Assembly (NCBI GenBank): GCA_020696855.1
Contig: JAJFMT010000004.1
Coordinates: forward strand, 1 to 57,173
Source: Pseudobdellovibrio sp.
GTDB taxonomy: Bacteria; Bdellovibrionota; Bdellovibrionia; Bdellovibrionales; Bdellovibrionaceae
Direction of reading: 5' to 3'
DNA length: 57,173 nucleotides
Part shown: positions 44,717-56,550 of the stretch, one piece after another
Numbering within the stretch: the stretch's first letter is position 1
Layout of the letters: the number at the start of each line of letters is the position of its first letter
Notes under the pieces: generated by a model
What the model saw: only the letters and a program-made list of their open reading frames with translations
What the model was told of the DNA's origin: nothing
Database searches by the model: none
Position numbers and translations under genes: made by a program

Positions 44717-44736
44717 GACTCAACTTACATTGAGTC
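44717..44736 (+). promoter_or_regulatory. Hairpin in the rplK leader
   Basis: GACTCAA (44717-44723) pairs with TTGAGTC (44730-44736) around a 6-base loop, 40 bp before the rplK start. In E. coli, L1 represses its operon at the L11 mRNA leader; this hairpin is a candidate site, but I cannot see the L1 rRNA mimic with certainty. Confidence 0.4.
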
Positions 44737-44775
44737 AAATGCAAGAGTGGGAACACTTAGAAAAGGAAATCAGCC

Positions 44776-45198
44776 ATGGCAAAAAAAGTCACAGGTATGA
44801 TCAAATTGCAGATACCGGCAGGGAAAGCAAATCCAGCTCCACCCGTTGGACCGGCACTTGGACAGCATGGGGTAAACATTATGGAATTCTGTAAGCAGTT
44901 CAACGCTAAAACACAGGCGTTGGGTGATAGCATTGTACCTATCATCATCACTGTTTACCAAGACCGTTCGTTTACATTCATCACTAAGACGCCTCCGGTA
45001 TCTTCGTTAATCAAGAAGGCTTTGAAACTGGAATCAGGTTCAAAAATGCCTCAAAAAGACAAGGTCGGCAAAATCAAGCAAGACCAAATCAAAACAATCG
45101 CAACAACAAAGTTGCCTGATTTGAACTGTGTAAAAGTTGAATCAGCTATGTCTCAAGTAGCAGGTACTGCGAAGAGCATGGGTATCGAAGTAGAGTAG
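44776..45198 (+). CDS. rplK: 50S ribosomal protein L11
   Basis: The 140-residue protein shows the L11 N-terminal signature [20 protein letters not shown] and the C-terminal rRNA-binding domain. Standard length. It forms the GTPase-associated centre with L10/L12. rplA follows 7 bp later. Confidence 0.97.
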   Translation: MAKKVTGMIKLQIPAGKANPAPPVGPALGQHGVNIMEFCKQFNAKTQALGDSIVPIIITVYQDRSFTFITKTPPVSSLIKKALKLESGSKMPQKDKVGKIKQDQIKTIATTKLPDLNCVKVESAMSQVAGTAKSMGIEVE

Positions 45199-45205
45199 GT
45201 GTAGG

Positions 45206-45904
45206 ATGGGAAAAAAATTTACAGCGGCTTCTAAAAAAGTCGATTCACAAAAAAAATACTCATTCACAGATGGCGTTAAATTAGCTGTTGAGACTGCTCC
45301 TGCTAAATTTGACGAATCTATCGACGTAGCAGTTCGTTTAGGTATTGATCCTAAGCAATCTGACCAACAGGTTCGCGGTGCTATCGCGCTTCCTCACGGT
45401 TTAGGTAAAACTGTACGCGTTGTTGTTTTTGCTAAAGGTCCGAAAGAGAACGAAGCAAAAGCTGCAGGCGCTGACTACGTTGGTGCAGAAGACCTAGTTG
45501 AGAAAATCAACGGTGGTTGGTTAGATTTCGATAAATGTATCGCTTCTCCTGACATGATGGCGACAGTATCAAAAGTTGCGAAGGTCCTGGGGCCTCGTGG
45601 TTTAATGCCAAATCCAAAAGTTGGAACTGTTACTATGAATGTTGGTGAGGCTGTTACAGCTGAGAAGAAAGGTAAATTAGATTTCCGCGTTGATAAAGCG
45701 GGTATCGTTCACGTTTCTATCGGCCGTAAATCAATGGGCGCAGACAAGTTAAAAGATAACTTCAACGCGTTTATTGCTGCGATCGTTAAAGCTAAACCTG
45801 CAACTTCTAAAGGGATCTACTTAAGATCTTTAACAGTTGCTTCAACTATGGGTCCTGGAATCAAGCTAGATGCTAACGAAGCAATGGCTGGATCGGGCGA
45901 GTAG
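45206..45904 (+). CDS. rplA: 50S ribosomal protein L1
   Basis: The 232-residue L1-stalk protein shows the family's GRGLMP-like region as [15 protein letters not shown] and the strand [19 protein letters not shown]. It probably represses rplK-rplA translation when in excess, as in E. coli. Confidence 0.97.
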   Translation: MGKKFTAASKKVDSQKKYSFTDGVKLAVETAPAKFDESIDVAVRLGIDPKQSDQQVRGAIALPHGLGKTVRVVVFAKGPKENEAKAAGADYVGAEDLVEKINGGWLDFDKCIASPDMMATVSKVAKVLGPRGLMPNPKVGTVTMNVGEAVTAEKKGKLDFRVDKAGIVHVSIGRKSMGADKLKDNFNAFIAAIVKAKPATSKGIYLRSLTVASTMGPGIKLDANEAMAGSGE

Positions 45905-46043
45905 TTCAGATACGATAAAAAACTAACAGAGCGTCGGTGACGATTGGTTTCCGCAAGGATTTAATTCGAGCTTCAGGAATAGGTTCTGAAGCCTGGGCCA
46001 CCCGAGACGGACGTTCTTAATTCTAACGAAGGGAGGTTTCGAT
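45905..46043 (+). ncRNA. L10-type ribosomal protein leader before rplJ
   Basis: The 139-base gap between rplA and rplJ is GC-richer and structured, with short complementary stretches such as GCGTCGGTGACG and the CCCGAGACGGACG region. An mRNA site that binds L10-(L12)4 is known at this position in many bacteria. Assignment rests on position and apparent structure; no covariance search was run. Confidence 0.6.
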
Positions 46044-46571
46044 ATGTTAAGAGCCGATAAAGATACAGACATCAAATTGATCTCTGAAAAATTGGCAAAA
46101 GCTAAAGGAGCCTTTGTCGTAGACTTTAAGGGCATGAAAGTGGAGCAAGTTACGAATTTACGTAAGAAGCTACACGCTGCTGAGTCTGAGATGAAGGTAG
46201 TGCGCAACACATTAGCGAAGCGCGCGTTCAAAGATCATCCAAAAGTAGAAGGTGCTTTCGACACAACAATGAAAGGTACGAACGCAATCGTGTTCGCATT
46301 TAATGAAGTTGTTGGCGTTGCTAAAACACTTGCTGACTTTTCGAAAGATGTTGAAGCTCTTAAGATCAAAACCGGTATTATGGACGGAGAAGCTCTTGAT
46401 GCTAACAAAATCAAGTTCTTGGCCACATTACCAGGTAAAGATCAGTTACGCGCTCAATTGCTGTGCTTGATGAAAGAACCAAGTGCAAGATTGGCTCGTG
46501 TACTTAATGAGTACGCTACTAAAAACGGCGCGCCGGCTGCTACACCAGCTGCTGATGCTCCACAGGCTTAG
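46044..46571 (+). CDS. rplJ: 50S ribosomal protein L10
   Basis: The 175-residue stalk-base protein has the usual N-terminal rRNA-binding part ([23 protein letters not shown]) and a C-terminal helix for L12 dimers. An Ala/Pro-rich tail ends it. GGGAGG precedes ATG 46044. Confidence 0.96.
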   Translation: MLRADKDTDIKLISEKLAKAKGAFVVDFKGMKVEQVTNLRKKLHAAESEMKVVRNTLAKRAFKDHPKVEGAFDTTMKGTNAIVFAFNEVVGVAKTLADFSKDVEALKIKTGIMDGEALDANKIKFLATLPGKDQLRAQLLCLMKEPSARLARVLNEYATKNGAPAATPAADAPQA

Positions 46572-46633
46572 TCACTGGGAATTAACCCGGTCACTGTAAT
46601 TAAAATTTTATAATTTTTTGGAAGGAAAATTTT

Positions 46634-47005
46634 ATGTCATTAACAAACGAACAATTAGTTGAAGCTCTTTCAGCGAAAACAGTTATTGAAATTGCTGAAC
46701 TTGTAAAAACTTTAGAAGAAAAATGGGGCGTATCTGCTGCTGCTCCAGTTATGGTTGCTGGCGGCGCTGCTGCTGGTGCACCTGCTGAAGAAAAAACTGC
46801 TTTCGACATCATCTTAGTTGATGCTGGCGCAAACAAAATCGGCGTAATCAAAGAAGTACGCGCGATCACTGGCTTAGGTTTAGCTGAAGCAAAAGCTTTA
46901 GTTGAAGCTGGCGGTAAAGCAGTTAAAGAAGGCGCTACTAAAGAAGACGCTGACAAATTCAAGAAACAACTTGAAGCAGCGGGCGCTAAAGTTACTGTTA
47001 AGTAA
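46634..47005 (+). CDS. rplL: 50S ribosomal protein L7/L12
   Basis: The 123-residue protein has an N-terminal dimerisation helix, an Ala-rich hinge (about 35-52) and the C-terminal domain with [20 protein letters not shown], the factor-binding surface. It lies 62 bp after rplJ and before the attenuator-like hairpin. Confidence 0.98.
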   Translation: MSLTNEQLVEALSAKTVIEIAELVKTLEEKWGVSAAAPVMVAGGAAAGAPAEEKTAFDIILVDAGANKIGVIKEVRAITGLGLAEAKALVEAGGKAVKEGATKEDADKFKKQLEAAGAKVTVK

Positions 47006-47020
47006 TTTGTTTCAATTTAA

Positions 47021-47058
47021 TCTGAGAGCACGACCTTTGGTTGGGCTCTCGGATTTTT
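47021..47058 (+). terminator. Attenuator-like terminator between rplL and rpoB
   Basis: A stem of about 15 bp with one mismatch (47021-47035 against 47039-47053) closes on a 3-base loop and is followed by five T. In E. coli a partial terminator at the same place lowers rpoBC relative to rplL. No separate strong rpoB promoter is evident, so partial read-through is likely. Confidence 0.75.
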
Positions 47059-47149
47059 GCGTTCTAGAGATATCGTAATTTTTAGTTTTTTTTATTTAAT
47101 GTGGGCCTTGAAGAATTCCCCCCGAAGCGAACCTTCACTTTTACAATCC

Positions 47150-47175
47150 AATCCAGCCTGATCAGCTGATGGATT
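47150..47175 (+). repeat. Hairpin just before the rpoB ribosome site
   Basis: AATCCA (47150-47155) pairs with TGGATT (47170-47175); the loop contains TGATCA. It lies 5 bp before the GGGAG ribosome site of rpoB and could affect translation initiation. Confidence 0.4.
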
Positions 47176-47190
47176 ATCTGGGAGATAGTA

Positions 47191-50100
47191 ATGAACCAAA
47201 CTCCGATTACTGCATCTAATCTGCGGATTAGAAAATCTTTCGCTAAAAATAAGCAAGTTATCGAAATTCCTAACCTGATTGAATTGCAAAAAAGATCTTA
47301 TGAAGCTTTCTTGCAAAAGGACACTGATCCTGATCGTCGTGGCATTGAAGGCTTAAACGGCGTTTTCAAATCTGTATTTCCAATTGCGGATTTCAATAAT
47401 ACATCTTCTCTTGAGTTCGTAAGTTACACTCTAGAGCCGGCTAAGTACGACGTAGACGAGTGCCGTCAGCGTGGTATGACTTACGCTGCTCCGATCAAAG
47501 TTACTTTACGTTTAATCGTTTTTGATATTGATGAAGAAACAGAAGCACGCAGCATCCGCGATGTAAAAGAACAAGAAGTTTATCTTGGTGAAATCCCATT
47601 GATGACGGCTAACGGTTCCTTCATCATCAACGGTACTGAGCGCGTTGTCGTTTCTCAGTTACACAGATCTCCGGGTGTGTTCTTTGACCACGATGGTGGT
47701 AAAAACAATGCTTCCGGTAAATTAATTTACTCTGCACGTGTTATTCCTTACCGCGGTTCTTGGTTAGACGTTGAATTCGATCAAAAAGACGTTATCCATG
47801 TTCGTATCGACCGTCGCCGTAAGTTCCCAGTGACAATCTTGTTAAAAGCATTGGGTTACAACACTGAACAATTACTTGAGCAGTTCTATGACTTAGATGA
47901 AATCGTAGTTAAAGGTAAAACTTTATTGCGTAAGTTAGACATTGAAAGAATGTCTGGCCAACGTGCGATCGCTGACATCGTTGATCCTAAAACAGGAGAA
48001 TCGTTAGTTAAAGCCGGCCGCCGTATTACTCGCGCTATCGTTAAAAAAGTAAAAGACTTAAATCTAACTGAAGTTGAAGTTCAACCTCAGGATTTAGAAG
48101 GCAAAGTATTAGCTAAGCCATTGATCGATGAATCAACAGGCGAGATCATTGCTGACGCGAATAACGAGTTAACAGCTTCAATCATTAAAAAAGCTGTTGC
48201 TGCCGGTATCGATAAGTTTTACCTGATTTTCTTTGACGGTTTAACTGTTGGTCCTTTCTTACGTAACACTTTGTTAGTTGATAAAGTTAACAACAAAGAA
48301 GAGTCTCTGATCGAGATCTACAAACGTTTACGTCCAGGTGAACCACCTGTTCTGGAAGCAGCTGAAGCTTACTTCCAACGTTTATTCTTCGATCCGGAAG
48401 CTTACGACTTATCAGAAGTAGGTCGTATCAAAATCAATCATAAATTCGGTATCTCGATGGAAGAATGTCCTCCGAGCTTCCGAGTTCTTACTCATAAAGA
48501 TATCCTTTCAACTGTTAAACACTTAATCGACCTGAAAAATGGCCGTGGTGTTGTTGATGATATCGATCACTTAGGTAACCGCCGCGTTCGTTCAGTAGGT
48601 GAGCTTTTAGAAAACCAATACCGTGTAGGTTTGGTTCGTATGGAAAGAGCCATCAAAGAGCGTATGTCTTTACAAGACGTAGAAACAATGATGCCTCACG
48701 ATTTAGTTAACGCTAAACCTGTGAACGCCGTTGTTAAAGAATTCTTCGGTTCATCTCAGTTATCTCAGTTCATGGATCAAACAAATCCATTATCTGAAAT
48801 TACACACAAACGCCGTTTGTCTGCGTTGGGCCCTGGTGGTTTAACTCGTGACCGCGCCGGCTTCGAAGTACGTGACGTACATCCGACGCATTACGGACGT
48901 ATTTGCCCGATTGAAACTCCAGAGGGACCAAACATCGGTTTGATCGCATCCCTTTCGACTTACGCACGTATCAACAGCTACGGTTTCATCGAGACTCCGT
49001 ACCGCAAAGTTGAAGGCGGAAAAGTTTCATCACAAATTCACTACATGTCAGCTCTTGAAGAGGGCGGTCATCACATCGCTCAAGCTCCTGTTGATGATAA
49101 ATACAGTAATGAATTGCAACAGGGTAACTTAACCGTACGTCGTGACGGTGAGTACGAACTAGTTGACCGAGAGAAAGTGTCTTTAATGGACGTTTCTCCT
49201 TCACAATTAGTTTCGATCGCAGCTTCACTAATTCCGTTCCTTGAGCATGACGATGCCAACCGTGCCCTGATGGGTTCGAACATGCAACGTCAAGCGGTTC
49301 CATTATTGAAATCAAGAGCACCACTTGTTGGTACAGGCGTTGAGCGTTTAGTTGCTCGCGACTCCGGTACTTCAGTTGTGGCTTCTAACGAAGGTATCGT
49401 AGAAGAAGTTGATGCTTCCCGTATCGTTGTTCGTCGTCTTGCAAAAGGCGGAGAGCTCGGCGCGAACGTTGATATCTACAACTTAACTAAGTACCAACGT
49501 ACAAACCAAAATACATGTTTCAACCAAAAGCCTATCGTTAAAAAAGGCGATAAAGTTTTCAAAGGTGACATTATTGCGGACGGTCCTTCTACAGAGTTGG
49601 GCGAGTTAGCTCTTGGTCAGAACATCCTTGTCGCGTTCACGCCTTGGATGGGTTACAACTTCGAGGACTCGATCTTAATTTCTGAAAAATTATTAAAAGA
49701 AGACACTTACACATCTGTTCACATCGAAGAGTTTGAGTGTATCGCACGTGATACTAAGCTTGGAAAAGAAGAGATCACTCGCGATATCGCTAACGTAGGT
49801 GAAGAAGCACTTAAAGACTTAGATAGCTCTGGTATCATCCGCATCGGTGCGGAAGTTAAGCCTGGTTACATCTTAGTCGGTAAAGTAACTCCTAAAGGTG
49901 AAACTCAGCTTTCTCCTGAAGAAAAATTATTACGCGCAATCTTCGGTGAAAAAGCCGGCGACGTTCGTGATACTTCTTTACGTGTTCCATCTGGTGTTTA
50001 CGGTACTGTTATCGATGCACAGGTTTACTCTCGTGAAGGATCTGACCGTGATGAGCGTTTAGCATCTATCATCGAAGAAAAACGCACTAAACTTGAAAAA

Positions 50101-51381
50101 GACTTAGTGATCGAGCAGAACGTTATCAAAAATAACGCTATCGAAAAATTGCGCGAAATCGTTGTTGGTAAGAAGACCACTGGTATCTTATTAAACGAAG
50201 ATGGTAGCCAAAAATTATTAAACAAAGGACAGGACATCACTTCTGCGGACTTAGAAACAATTCCGTTTGAATTATTGTCTTACTTACCTGTTGAACAAGA
50301 CCTTGAATTCCAAGTGACTAAAATCATCGATGGTGCTCGTAACCAGTTAGATGCAGTTAAATTGGTATTCAATGAGAAGATCGACCGCCTGAAAAAAGGT
50401 GACGAGCTTCCTCCGGGCGTTATCAAAATGGTTAAAGTTTACGTTGCTATTAAACGTAAATTACAAGTCGGTGATAAATTTGCCGGCCGCCACGGTAATA
50501 AGGGTGTTGTTTCAAAAGTATTACCTCAAGAAGATATGCCATACCTGGCTGACGGTACTCCGGTTGACATGGTTCTTAACCCACTCGGCGTTCCTTCACG
50601 TATGAATATCGGACAAATCTTAGAAGTTCACTTAGGCTGGGCTGCACACAATCTTGGAAAACAGATTGCTGAGCACGTTGAGAAATTCAACGCCGACGCT
50701 TTAAGAACAAGAATGAAAGAGATCTACGAAGATTCAGACATTTCTGCAAAAATCGATAAAGCAGACGATGCTTCATTGAAGAAAATGGCAACAGCGATCC
50801 AAAACGGAATCCACGTAGGAACACCGGTATTCGATGGTGCCCATGAATCTGATATGCGCGATTTATTGAAGAAAGCTCAATTGACGACGACTCAATCGAT
50901 CCTGATTGACGGACGTACAGGTGAGCCTTTCACGAATGCAGTTACTGTAGGCGTGATGTACATGTTGAAACTTCACCATTTAGTTGAAGAAAAGATCCAT
51001 GCTCGTTCGATTGGACCTTACTCACTCGTTTCGCAACAGCCGCTTGGTGGTAAAGCACAATTCGGTGGTCAGCGTTTAGGAGAGATGGAAGTTTGGGCGA
51101 TCGAAGCTTACGGTGCCGCTTACTCATTACAAGAGTTCTTAACTGTTAAGTCAGATGACGTAGCAGGTAGAACACGTATGTATGAAAGCATCGTGCGCGG
51201 TGAAAACATCCTTGAGCCGGGATTACCTGAATCATTCAACGTATTAATTAAAGAATTGCAGTCGTTAGCGATGAACGTGGAATTAGTTGAATCAGACATC
51301 TTAACAGATGACGACGAATTAACTGATGAGCCACTGGAAGTTACAGCAACGCCAGTAGCAACTGAACCGGTTCAACACTAA
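47191..51381 (+). CDS. rpoB: RNA polymerase beta subunit
   Basis: The 1396-residue subunit is complete. The rifampicin-pocket stretch ([17 protein letters not shown]) is of the normal sensitive-type spelling. The C-terminal clamp region [16 protein letters not shown] is present. It is somewhat longer than E. coli RpoB (1342) and ends in an acidic, Thr/Pro-rich tail of about 30 residues. The rpoC GTG start follows after 22 bp. Confidence 0.98.
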   Translation: MNQTPITASNLRIRKSFAKNKQVIEIPNLIELQKRSYEAFLQKDTDPDRRGIEGLNGVFKSVFPIADFNNTSSLEFVSYTLEPAKYDVDECRQRGMTYAAPIKVTLRLIVFDIDEETEARSIRDVKEQEVYLGEIPLMTANGSFIINGTERVVVSQLHRSPGVFFDHDGGKNNASGKLIYSARVIPYRGSWLDVEFDQKDVIHVRIDRRRKFPVTILLKALGYNTEQLLEQFYDLDEIVVKGKTLLRKLDIERMSGQRAIADIVDPKTGESLVKAGRRITRAIVKKVKDLNLTEVEVQPQDLEGKVLAKPLIDESTGEIIADANNELTASIIKKAVAAGIDKFYLIFFDGLTVGPFLRNTLLVDKVNNKEESLIEIYKRLRPGEPPVLEAAEAYFQRLFFDPEAYDLSEVGRIKINHKFGISMEECPPSFRVLTHKDILSTVKHLIDLKNGRGVVDDIDHLGNRRVRSVGELLENQYRVGLVRMERAIKERMSLQDVETMMPHDLVNAKPVNAVVKEFFGSSQLSQFMDQTNPLSEITHKRRLSALGPGGLTRDRAGFEVRDVHPTHYGRICPIETPEGPNIGLIASLSTYARINSYGFIETPYRKVEGGKVSSQIHYMSALEEGGHHIAQAPVDDKYSNELQQGNLTVRRDGEYELVDREKVSLMDVSPSQLVSIAASLIPFLEHDDANRALMGSNMQRQAVPLLKSRAPLVGTGVERLVARDSGTSVVASNEGIVEEVDASRIVVRRLAKGGELGANVDIYNLTKYQRTNQNTCFNQKPIVKKGDKVFKGDIIADGPSTELGELALGQNILVAFTPWMGYNFEDSILISEKLLKEDTYTSVHIEEFECIARDTKLGKEEITRDIANVGEEALKDLDSSGIIRIGAEVKPGYILVGKVTPKGETQLSPEEKLLRAIFGEKAGDVRDTSLRVPSGVYGTVIDAQVYSREGSDRDERLASIIEEKRTKLEKDLVIEQNVIKNNAIEKLREIVVGKKTTGILLNEDGSQKLLNKGQDITSADLETIPFELLSYLPVEQDLEFQVTKIIDGARNQLDAVKLVFNEKIDRLKKGDELPPGVIKMVKVYVAIKRKLQVGDKFAGRHGNKGVVSKVLPQEDMPYLADGTPVDMVLNPLGVPSRMNIGQILEVHLGWAAHNLGKQIAEHVEKFNADALRTRMKEIYEDSDISAKIDKADDASLKKMATAIQNGIHVGTPVFDGAHESDMRDLLKKAQLTTTQSILIDGRTGEPFTNAVTVGVMYMLKLHHLVEEKIHARSIGPYSLVSQQPLGGKAQFGGQRLGEMEVWAIEAYGAAYSLQEFLTVKSDDVAGRTRMYESIVRGENILEPGLPESFNVLIKELQSLAMNVELVESDILTDDDELTDEPLEVTATPVATEPVQH

Positions 51382-51403
51382 CGAATAGAAAGAGGAAATT
51401 ACA

Positions 51404-54400
51404 GTGAGAGATTTATTAAATTTTTTCGATAAACCAAAAGATCCACTTTCGTTTGATGCAGTCCGTATTTCTTTAGCTTCTCCTGAGATGATCCGTGAAT
51501 GGTCATTCGGCGAAGTTAAAAAGCCGGAGACAATCAATTACCGTACGTTCAAACCTGAGCGTGACGGTTTATTCTGCGCTAAAATTTTCGGTCCAATCAA
51601 AGACTACGAATGCTTATGCGGTAAGTATAAGCGTATGAAGTACCGCGGTGTTATCTGTGAGAAGTGCGGTGTTGAAGTTACACAAACAAAAGTTCGCCGT
51701 GAACGTTTAGGTCACATCGAACTTTCGTCTCCTGTAGCGCACATCTGGTTCTTGCGTTCATTGCCTTCACGTATCGGTAACTTACTTAACCTTTCATTGA
51801 AAGATGTTGAGAAAGTTCTTTACTGTGAATCATACATCGTAATCGATCCAATGGAGACAACACTTGAAGAAGGTGCGGTTCTTTCTGAAGAAGCTTACCA
51901 AGCGGCTTTAAATGAATTCGGTCCTAACTTCAAAGCGGGCATGGGCGGTGAATCTATCCGTGAAATGTTACGCAAAATCGACTGTGAATACCTTTCTCGT
52001 AAATTGAGAATGGAATTAAAAGAAACTAAGTCTGAAGCAGGTATCAAAAAGTTATCTAAACGTTTGAAAGTTGTTGAAGCTTTCAAAGGTTCTTCTAACA
52101 AACCTGAATGGATGATGTTGGAAGCGCTTCCTGTGTTACCGCCGGATTTACGTCCGTTAGTTCCACTTGATGGCGGCCGCTTTGCAACTTCTGACTTAAA
52201 TGATTTATACCGTCGTGTTATCAATCGTAATAATCGTTTGAAACGTCTTCAGGAGTTAAACGCTCCGGACATCATCATCCGAAATGAAAAACGTATGTTG
52301 CAGGAAGCTGTTGATGCGTTACTTGATAACGGCCGTCGCGGTAAAACATTCACGGGCCCTAACAAACGTCCTCTGAAATCTTTAAGTGACATGCTTAAAG
52401 GTAAACAAGGTCGTTTCCGTCAGAACTTATTAGGTAAACGTGTGGATTACTCTGGCCGTTCGGTTATTACCGTTGGACCAACACTGAAATTACATCAGTG
52501 CGGTATCCCTAAAAAAATGGCTTTAGAATTATTTAAGCCATTCGTTTACAACAAACTTGAAGAAAAAGGTCTTGCGACAACAATCAAACAAGCTAAACGC
52601 TTAGTTGATCAAGAGACAGTTGAAGTTTGGGATATCTTAGCTGAAGTTGTAAAAGAGCACCCGGTTCTTCTGAATCGTGCGCCAACTCTTCACAGACTTG
52701 GTATCCAGGCTTTCGAACCTGTATTGCATGAAGGTAAAGCGATCCAATTGCATCCGTTAGTTTGTACGGCGTTCAATGCCGACTTCGACGGTGACCAGAT
52801 GGCCGTTCACGTTCCATTGTCAGTAGAAGCGCAAGTGGAAGCTCGCGTTTTAATGATGTCGACTAACAACATCTTATCTCCTGCCAACGGTAAACCTATC
52901 ATCAATCCATCTCAGGACGTTGTCTTGGGTCTTTACTGGATGACTCGTATCCGTCCTGGAGCAAAAGGTACCGGCAAAGTATTCGCGTCGGTACAAGAGG
53001 CTCTTTACGCATACGAAGCGGGAATGTCTGACATTCAAGCGGCTTGTAAAGTAAAAATTAAAGGTAAATTAGAAGAAACTTCTGTTGGACGCGCGATTCT
53101 TTCAGACGCGGTTCCTAAAGAAGTTCCATTTTCTGCAATCAATACCGTGATGTCTAAAAAAGCTATCGCAGCATTGATCGATACAACCTTCCGTCACGCT
53201 GGTGCGAAAGCGACTTGTATCTTGGCTGACCAAATTATGCAGTTAGGTTTCAAATACTCAACTGTTGCCGGTCTTTCAATTTCAGTTGATGACATGATTA
53301 TCCCGGCTTCTAAAGCCGGCATGATTTCAGATGCTGAAAAACAAGTTGAAGAAATTCAACAGCAGTATGATGAAGGTCTGATCACAGACGGTGAGCGCTA
53401 CAATAAAGTCGTGGATATCTGGGCACAAACTTCAGATAAAGTGGCTAAAGAAATGATGGGACAAATCGAGAAACAAAAATTCTTGGTTGATGGTAAAGAA
53501 ATCGTCGGTCCTTCATTCAATCCAATCTACGTCATGGCTGACTCAGGAGCCCGCGGTTCCTTCAATCAGTTACGTCAGTTAGGTGGTATGCGTGGTCTGA
53601 TGGCGAAACCATCGGGCGAAATCATCGAAACACCGATCACGGCTAACTTCCGTGAAGGTTTAACGGTTCTTCAGTACTTCATTTCAACTCACGGTGCGCG
53701 TAAAGGTTTGGCCGATACCGCTCTTAAAACAGCGAACTCTGGTTACTTAACACGTCGTTTAGTTGACGTGGCTCAGGACGTAGTTGTTTCTGAAGTTGAT
53801 TGCGGAATTAACGAAGGTCTGGATATCGTTCCGGTTTACGAAGCGGGCGAAATTATCCAAGGTATCGGCGACCGTATTTTAGGTCGTACGCCGTTACATG
53901 ACATCGTTGATCCGACTAACAATGCTGTTCTTGTAAAAGCAAACAGCGAGATCGATGAAACCGCAGTTAAGAAAATTGATGATCTTGGTATCGAGAAAGT
54001 AACAATCCGTTCAGCACTTACTTGTAAAGCGTCTCGCGGCGTTTGCGTTAAGTGTTACGGCCGTGACTTAGCACGTGGTGCGACTGTTAACTTAGGTGAA
54101 ACAGTAGGTATCATTGCCGCTCAGTCAATCGGTGAGCCGGGTACTCAGTTAACGATGAGAACGTTCCACTTAGGTGGTGCCGCTTCCCGTTCAGTTGAGC
54201 AATCTGTTCATACAACTCGTTACGAAGGTAAATTGAAACTTGTAAACGTTCAGGCAGTTAAAAACCGTAACGGTAAATTGACTGTTATGAATCGTAACGG
54301 TCAGGCTTTAGTGATCGATGAAACAGGCCGTGAGCGTGAAAACTTCAAATTAGTATACGGTACAGTGTTGAGCTACAACGAAGGCGACACAGTTCCAAAA

Positions 54401-55510
54401 GGCGCAACAGTTGCTGAATGGGATCCGTACACGAATCCGATCATCTCTGAGGTTACAGCGAAAGTTGTATTCCAGGATATCGTTGAAGGTCAGACAATGG
54501 CAGAGCAGGTCGACCCTGTTACAGGTTTCGCAACGAAAGTTATTACTGAATCAAAATCTTCTGAAACGAAGCCAACTTTGTTAATGCAAGATGCGAACGG
54601 TAAAATCTTAAATCTTCCGGGTCGTGAGATTCCGGCTCGTTACATCCTTCCGGTGGGCGCTCAGTTACTTGTAACTGACGGTCAGGAAGTATCTGCGGGT
54701 GATGTTATTGCGAAAATGCACCGTGAAACTTCGAAAACGAAAGATATCACGGGCGGTCTTCCGCGCGTTGCTGAATTATTTGAAGCTCGTAAACCAAAAG
54801 AAGCAGCTATCATCTCTGAGATCGATGGTTATGTAACTTTCGGTAAAGACGTTAAAGGTAAACAGCGTGTAATCGTAACTCCTGAAATCGGAGAGCAGCG
54901 TGAATACTTGATTCCAAAAGGTAAACACGTAGCGGTTCGTGAAGGTGAGTTCGTAAGAGCCGGTGAGGCGTTAATGGATGGTCCTACCAATCCGCATGAC
55001 GTTCTTGCAGTTCTTGGTGCTAACGCATTGTCAGCGTACTTAGTGAACGAAGTTCAGGAAGTTTACCGCTTACAAGGTGTGGGTATCAATGATAAGCACG
55101 TTGAAGTTATTGTTCGTCAGATGTTACGTAAAGTTGAAATCATCGACGGTGGCGACACTCGCTTCTTAGCCGGTGAACAAACTGAACGTACAACGTTCAA
55201 CGAAGAAAACGAGCGCGTACTGAAAGAGGGCGGCCAAATCGCAACTGCGAAGCCGTTACTTTTAGGTATCACGAAGGTTTCTTTAAGCACTGAGAGCTGG
55301 ATTTCGGCCGCTTCATTCCAAGAGACTACAAAAGTTCTTACGGAAGCAGCGATTAACTCGAAAACAGATTACTTACGCGGCTTAAAAGAAAACATTATTA
55401 TGGGTCGTTTAATCCCTGCCGGAACTGGTCTGACGTCTTATAAACGTTGGAAAGTGGTTGTGACAGAGGATGAAGAAATGGAATCAGCAGCTTTGCCAAT
55501 GGGTGGCTAA
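51404..55510 (+). CDS. rpoC: RNA polymerase beta' subunit
   Basis: The 1368-residue subunit is complete. The N-terminal zinc ribbon ([20 protein letters not shown]), the catalytic NADFDGDQM motif (near 456-464) and the second Cys cluster ([13 protein letters not shown]) are seen, together with the trigger-loop region [13 protein letters not shown]. No large lineage insert is apparent compared with E. coli (1407). Start GTG 51404 follows AGAGGA. Confidence 0.98.
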   Translation: MRDLLNFFDKPKDPLSFDAVRISLASPEMIREWSFGEVKKPETINYRTFKPERDGLFCAKIFGPIKDYECLCGKYKRMKYRGVICEKCGVEVTQTKVRRERLGHIELSSPVAHIWFLRSLPSRIGNLLNLSLKDVEKVLYCESYIVIDPMETTLEEGAVLSEEAYQAALNEFGPNFKAGMGGESIREMLRKIDCEYLSRKLRMELKETKSEAGIKKLSKRLKVVEAFKGSSNKPEWMMLEALPVLPPDLRPLVPLDGGRFATSDLNDLYRRVINRNNRLKRLQELNAPDIIIRNEKRMLQEAVDALLDNGRRGKTFTGPNKRPLKSLSDMLKGKQGRFRQNLLGKRVDYSGRSVITVGPTLKLHQCGIPKKMALELFKPFVYNKLEEKGLATTIKQAKRLVDQETVEVWDILAEVVKEHPVLLNRAPTLHRLGIQAFEPVLHEGKAIQLHPLVCTAFNADFDGDQMAVHVPLSVEAQVEARVLMMSTNNILSPANGKPIINPSQDVVLGLYWMTRIRPGAKGTGKVFASVQEALYAYEAGMSDIQAACKVKIKGKLEETSVGRAILSDAVPKEVPFSAINTVMSKKAIAALIDTTFRHAGAKATCILADQIMQLGFKYSTVAGLSISVDDMIIPASKAGMISDAEKQVEEIQQQYDEGLITDGERYNKVVDIWAQTSDKVAKEMMGQIEKQKFLVDGKEIVGPSFNPIYVMADSGARGSFNQLRQLGGMRGLMAKPSGEIIETPITANFREGLTVLQYFISTHGARKGLADTALKTANSGYLTRRLVDVAQDVVVSEVDCGINEGLDIVPVYEAGEIIQGIGDRILGRTPLHDIVDPTNNAVLVKANSEIDETAVKKIDDLGIEKVTIRSALTCKASRGVCVKCYGRDLARGATVNLGETVGIIAAQSIGEPGTQLTMRTFHLGGAASRSVEQSVHTTRYEGKLKLVNVQAVKNRNGKLTVMNRNGQALVIDETGRERENFKLVYGTVLSYNEGDTVPKGATVAEWDPYTNPIISEVTAKVVFQDIVEGQTMAEQVDPVTGFATKVITESKSSETKPTLLMQDANGKILNLPGREIPARYILPVGAQLLVTDGQEVSAGDVIAKMHRETSKTKDITGGLPRVAELFEARKPKEAAIISEIDGYVTFGKDVKGKQRVIVTPEIGEQREYLIPKGKHVAVREGEFVRAGEALMDGPTNPHDVLAVLGANALSAYLVNEVQEVYRLQGVGINDKHVEVIVRQMLRKVEIIDGGDTRFLAGEQTERTTFNEENERVLKEGGQIATAKPLLLGITKVSLSTESWISAASFQETTKVLTEAAINSKTDYLRGLKENIIMGRLIPAGTGLTSYKRWKVVVTEDEEMESAALPMGG

Positions 55511-55530
55511 GCCTGCGAAAACAGTAAACA

Positions 55531-55563
55531 TGGGGGTCATAAAGAGTGAGACCCCCACAGTTT
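55531..55563 (+). terminator. Hairpin after rpoC, weak terminator
   Basis: TGGGGGTC (55531-55538) pairs with GACCCCCA (55550-55557) around an 11-base loop. Only CAGTTT follows, so the T-run is poor. Termination may be partial. Confidence 0.55.
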
Positions 55564-55574
55564 GACGAAAAAAC

Positions 55575-55603
55575 TTGACGATACTTAGTGTTATCGTTAA
55601 TTT
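55575..55603 (+). promoter_or_regulatory. Candidate rpsL promoter
   Basis: TTGACG (55575-55580) is a good -35; TAATTT (55598-55603) 17 bases on is a weak -10. CGATA...TATCG half-sites lie between them (55579 and 55592). The element lies in the 165-bp gap between rpoC and rpsL and could start the str operon. Confidence 0.4.
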
Positions 55604-55675
55604 GTCGGACTGCTTAAATAGCTTGAAGTCCTTTATTTGGGTTTTGGCTGTTTAATTTTGAAGAAAGAGGAACAA

Positions 55676-56050
55676 GTGCCTACAATTAACCAGTTGATCA
55701 AGAAAGAGCGTAGCGTTCAAAAGAACCAAACGAAATCGCCTGCTCTAGCTAAATGCCCGCAAAAACGCGGCGTTTGCACTCGCGTGTATACAACTACTCC
55801 AAAAAAACCGAATTCAGCTTTACGTAAAGTAGCTAAAGTTCGTTTATCTAATGGTTTTGAAGTGATCTCTTACATCCCGGGTATCGGTCACAACCTCCAA
55901 GAACATAGCGTTGTTATGATTCGTGGTGGTCGTGTGAAAGATTTACCAGGTGTTCGTTACCACATCATCCGTGGAACACTGGATTTACAAGGTGTTAACG
56001 GTCGTTTAAGAAGCCGCTCTAAATACGGCGCTAAAAAACCTAAGAAATAA
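55676..56050 (+). CDS. rpsL: 30S ribosomal protein S12
   Basis: The 124-residue decoding-centre protein. I chose GTG 55676, which gives the family start [11 protein letters not shown] and usual length; the open frame extends upstream to a TTG at 55637. The conserved [10 protein letters not shown] and [12 protein letters not shown] stretches have their usual Lys residues. AAGAAAGAGG precedes the start. Confidence 0.96.
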   Translation: MPTINQLIKKERSVQKNQTKSPALAKCPQKRGVCTRVYTTTPKKPNSALRKVAKVRLSNGFEVISYIPGIGHNLQEHSVVMIRGGRVKDLPGVRYHIIRGTLDLQGVNGRLRSRSKYGAKKPKK

Positions 56051-56064
56051 TTGAGGATTAGAAT

Positions 56065-56538
56065 ATGTCACGTCGTAATCGCACATTTAAAAGAGAAATT
56101 ATCCCTGATCCGGTTTACAAAGATATCGTTATTGCTAAATTCATCAATAAAATCATGGAGCGTGGTCAAAAATCTACAGCTCAGAAACTTTTCTACGGAG
56201 CTTTAGAAGAGCTTAACGGAAAAGTTCAAGGTGAAGAATCAGTTAACGTTATGAAAAAAGCTTTGGAAAACGTTAAACCTTCTATCGAAGTTCGTTCACG
56301 CCGCGTAGGTGGAGCAACTTACCAAGTTCCAGTTGATGTACGCCCAACTCGCCGTTTAGCTTTAGCTATGCGCTGGTTAGTTGAGTACTCACGTGCACGT
56401 GGAGAGAAAGATTTCTCTAAACGTTTAGCAGGTGAATTACTTGATGCTTACAACAACCGTGGTAACGCTATTAAGAAAAAAGAAGACGTGCACAAAATGG
56501 CTGAATCTAACAAGGCATTTGCGCACTACAACTGGTAA
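56065..56538 (+). CDS. rpsG: 30S ribosomal protein S7
   Basis: The 157-residue 16S rRNA 3'-domain primary binder. The start [12 protein letters not shown] and the core [17 protein letters not shown] are typical. It lies 14 bp after rpsL and 12 bp before fusA, the standard str operon order. Confidence 0.97.
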   Translation: MSRRNRTFKREIIPDPVYKDIVIAKFINKIMERGQKSTAQKLFYGALEELNGKVQGEESVNVMKKALENVKPSIEVRSRRVGGATYQVPVDVRPTRRLALAMRWLVEYSRARGEKDFSKRLAGELLDAYNNRGNAIKKKEDVHKMAESNKAFAHYNW

Positions 56539-56550
56539 TCAAAAATTTAG

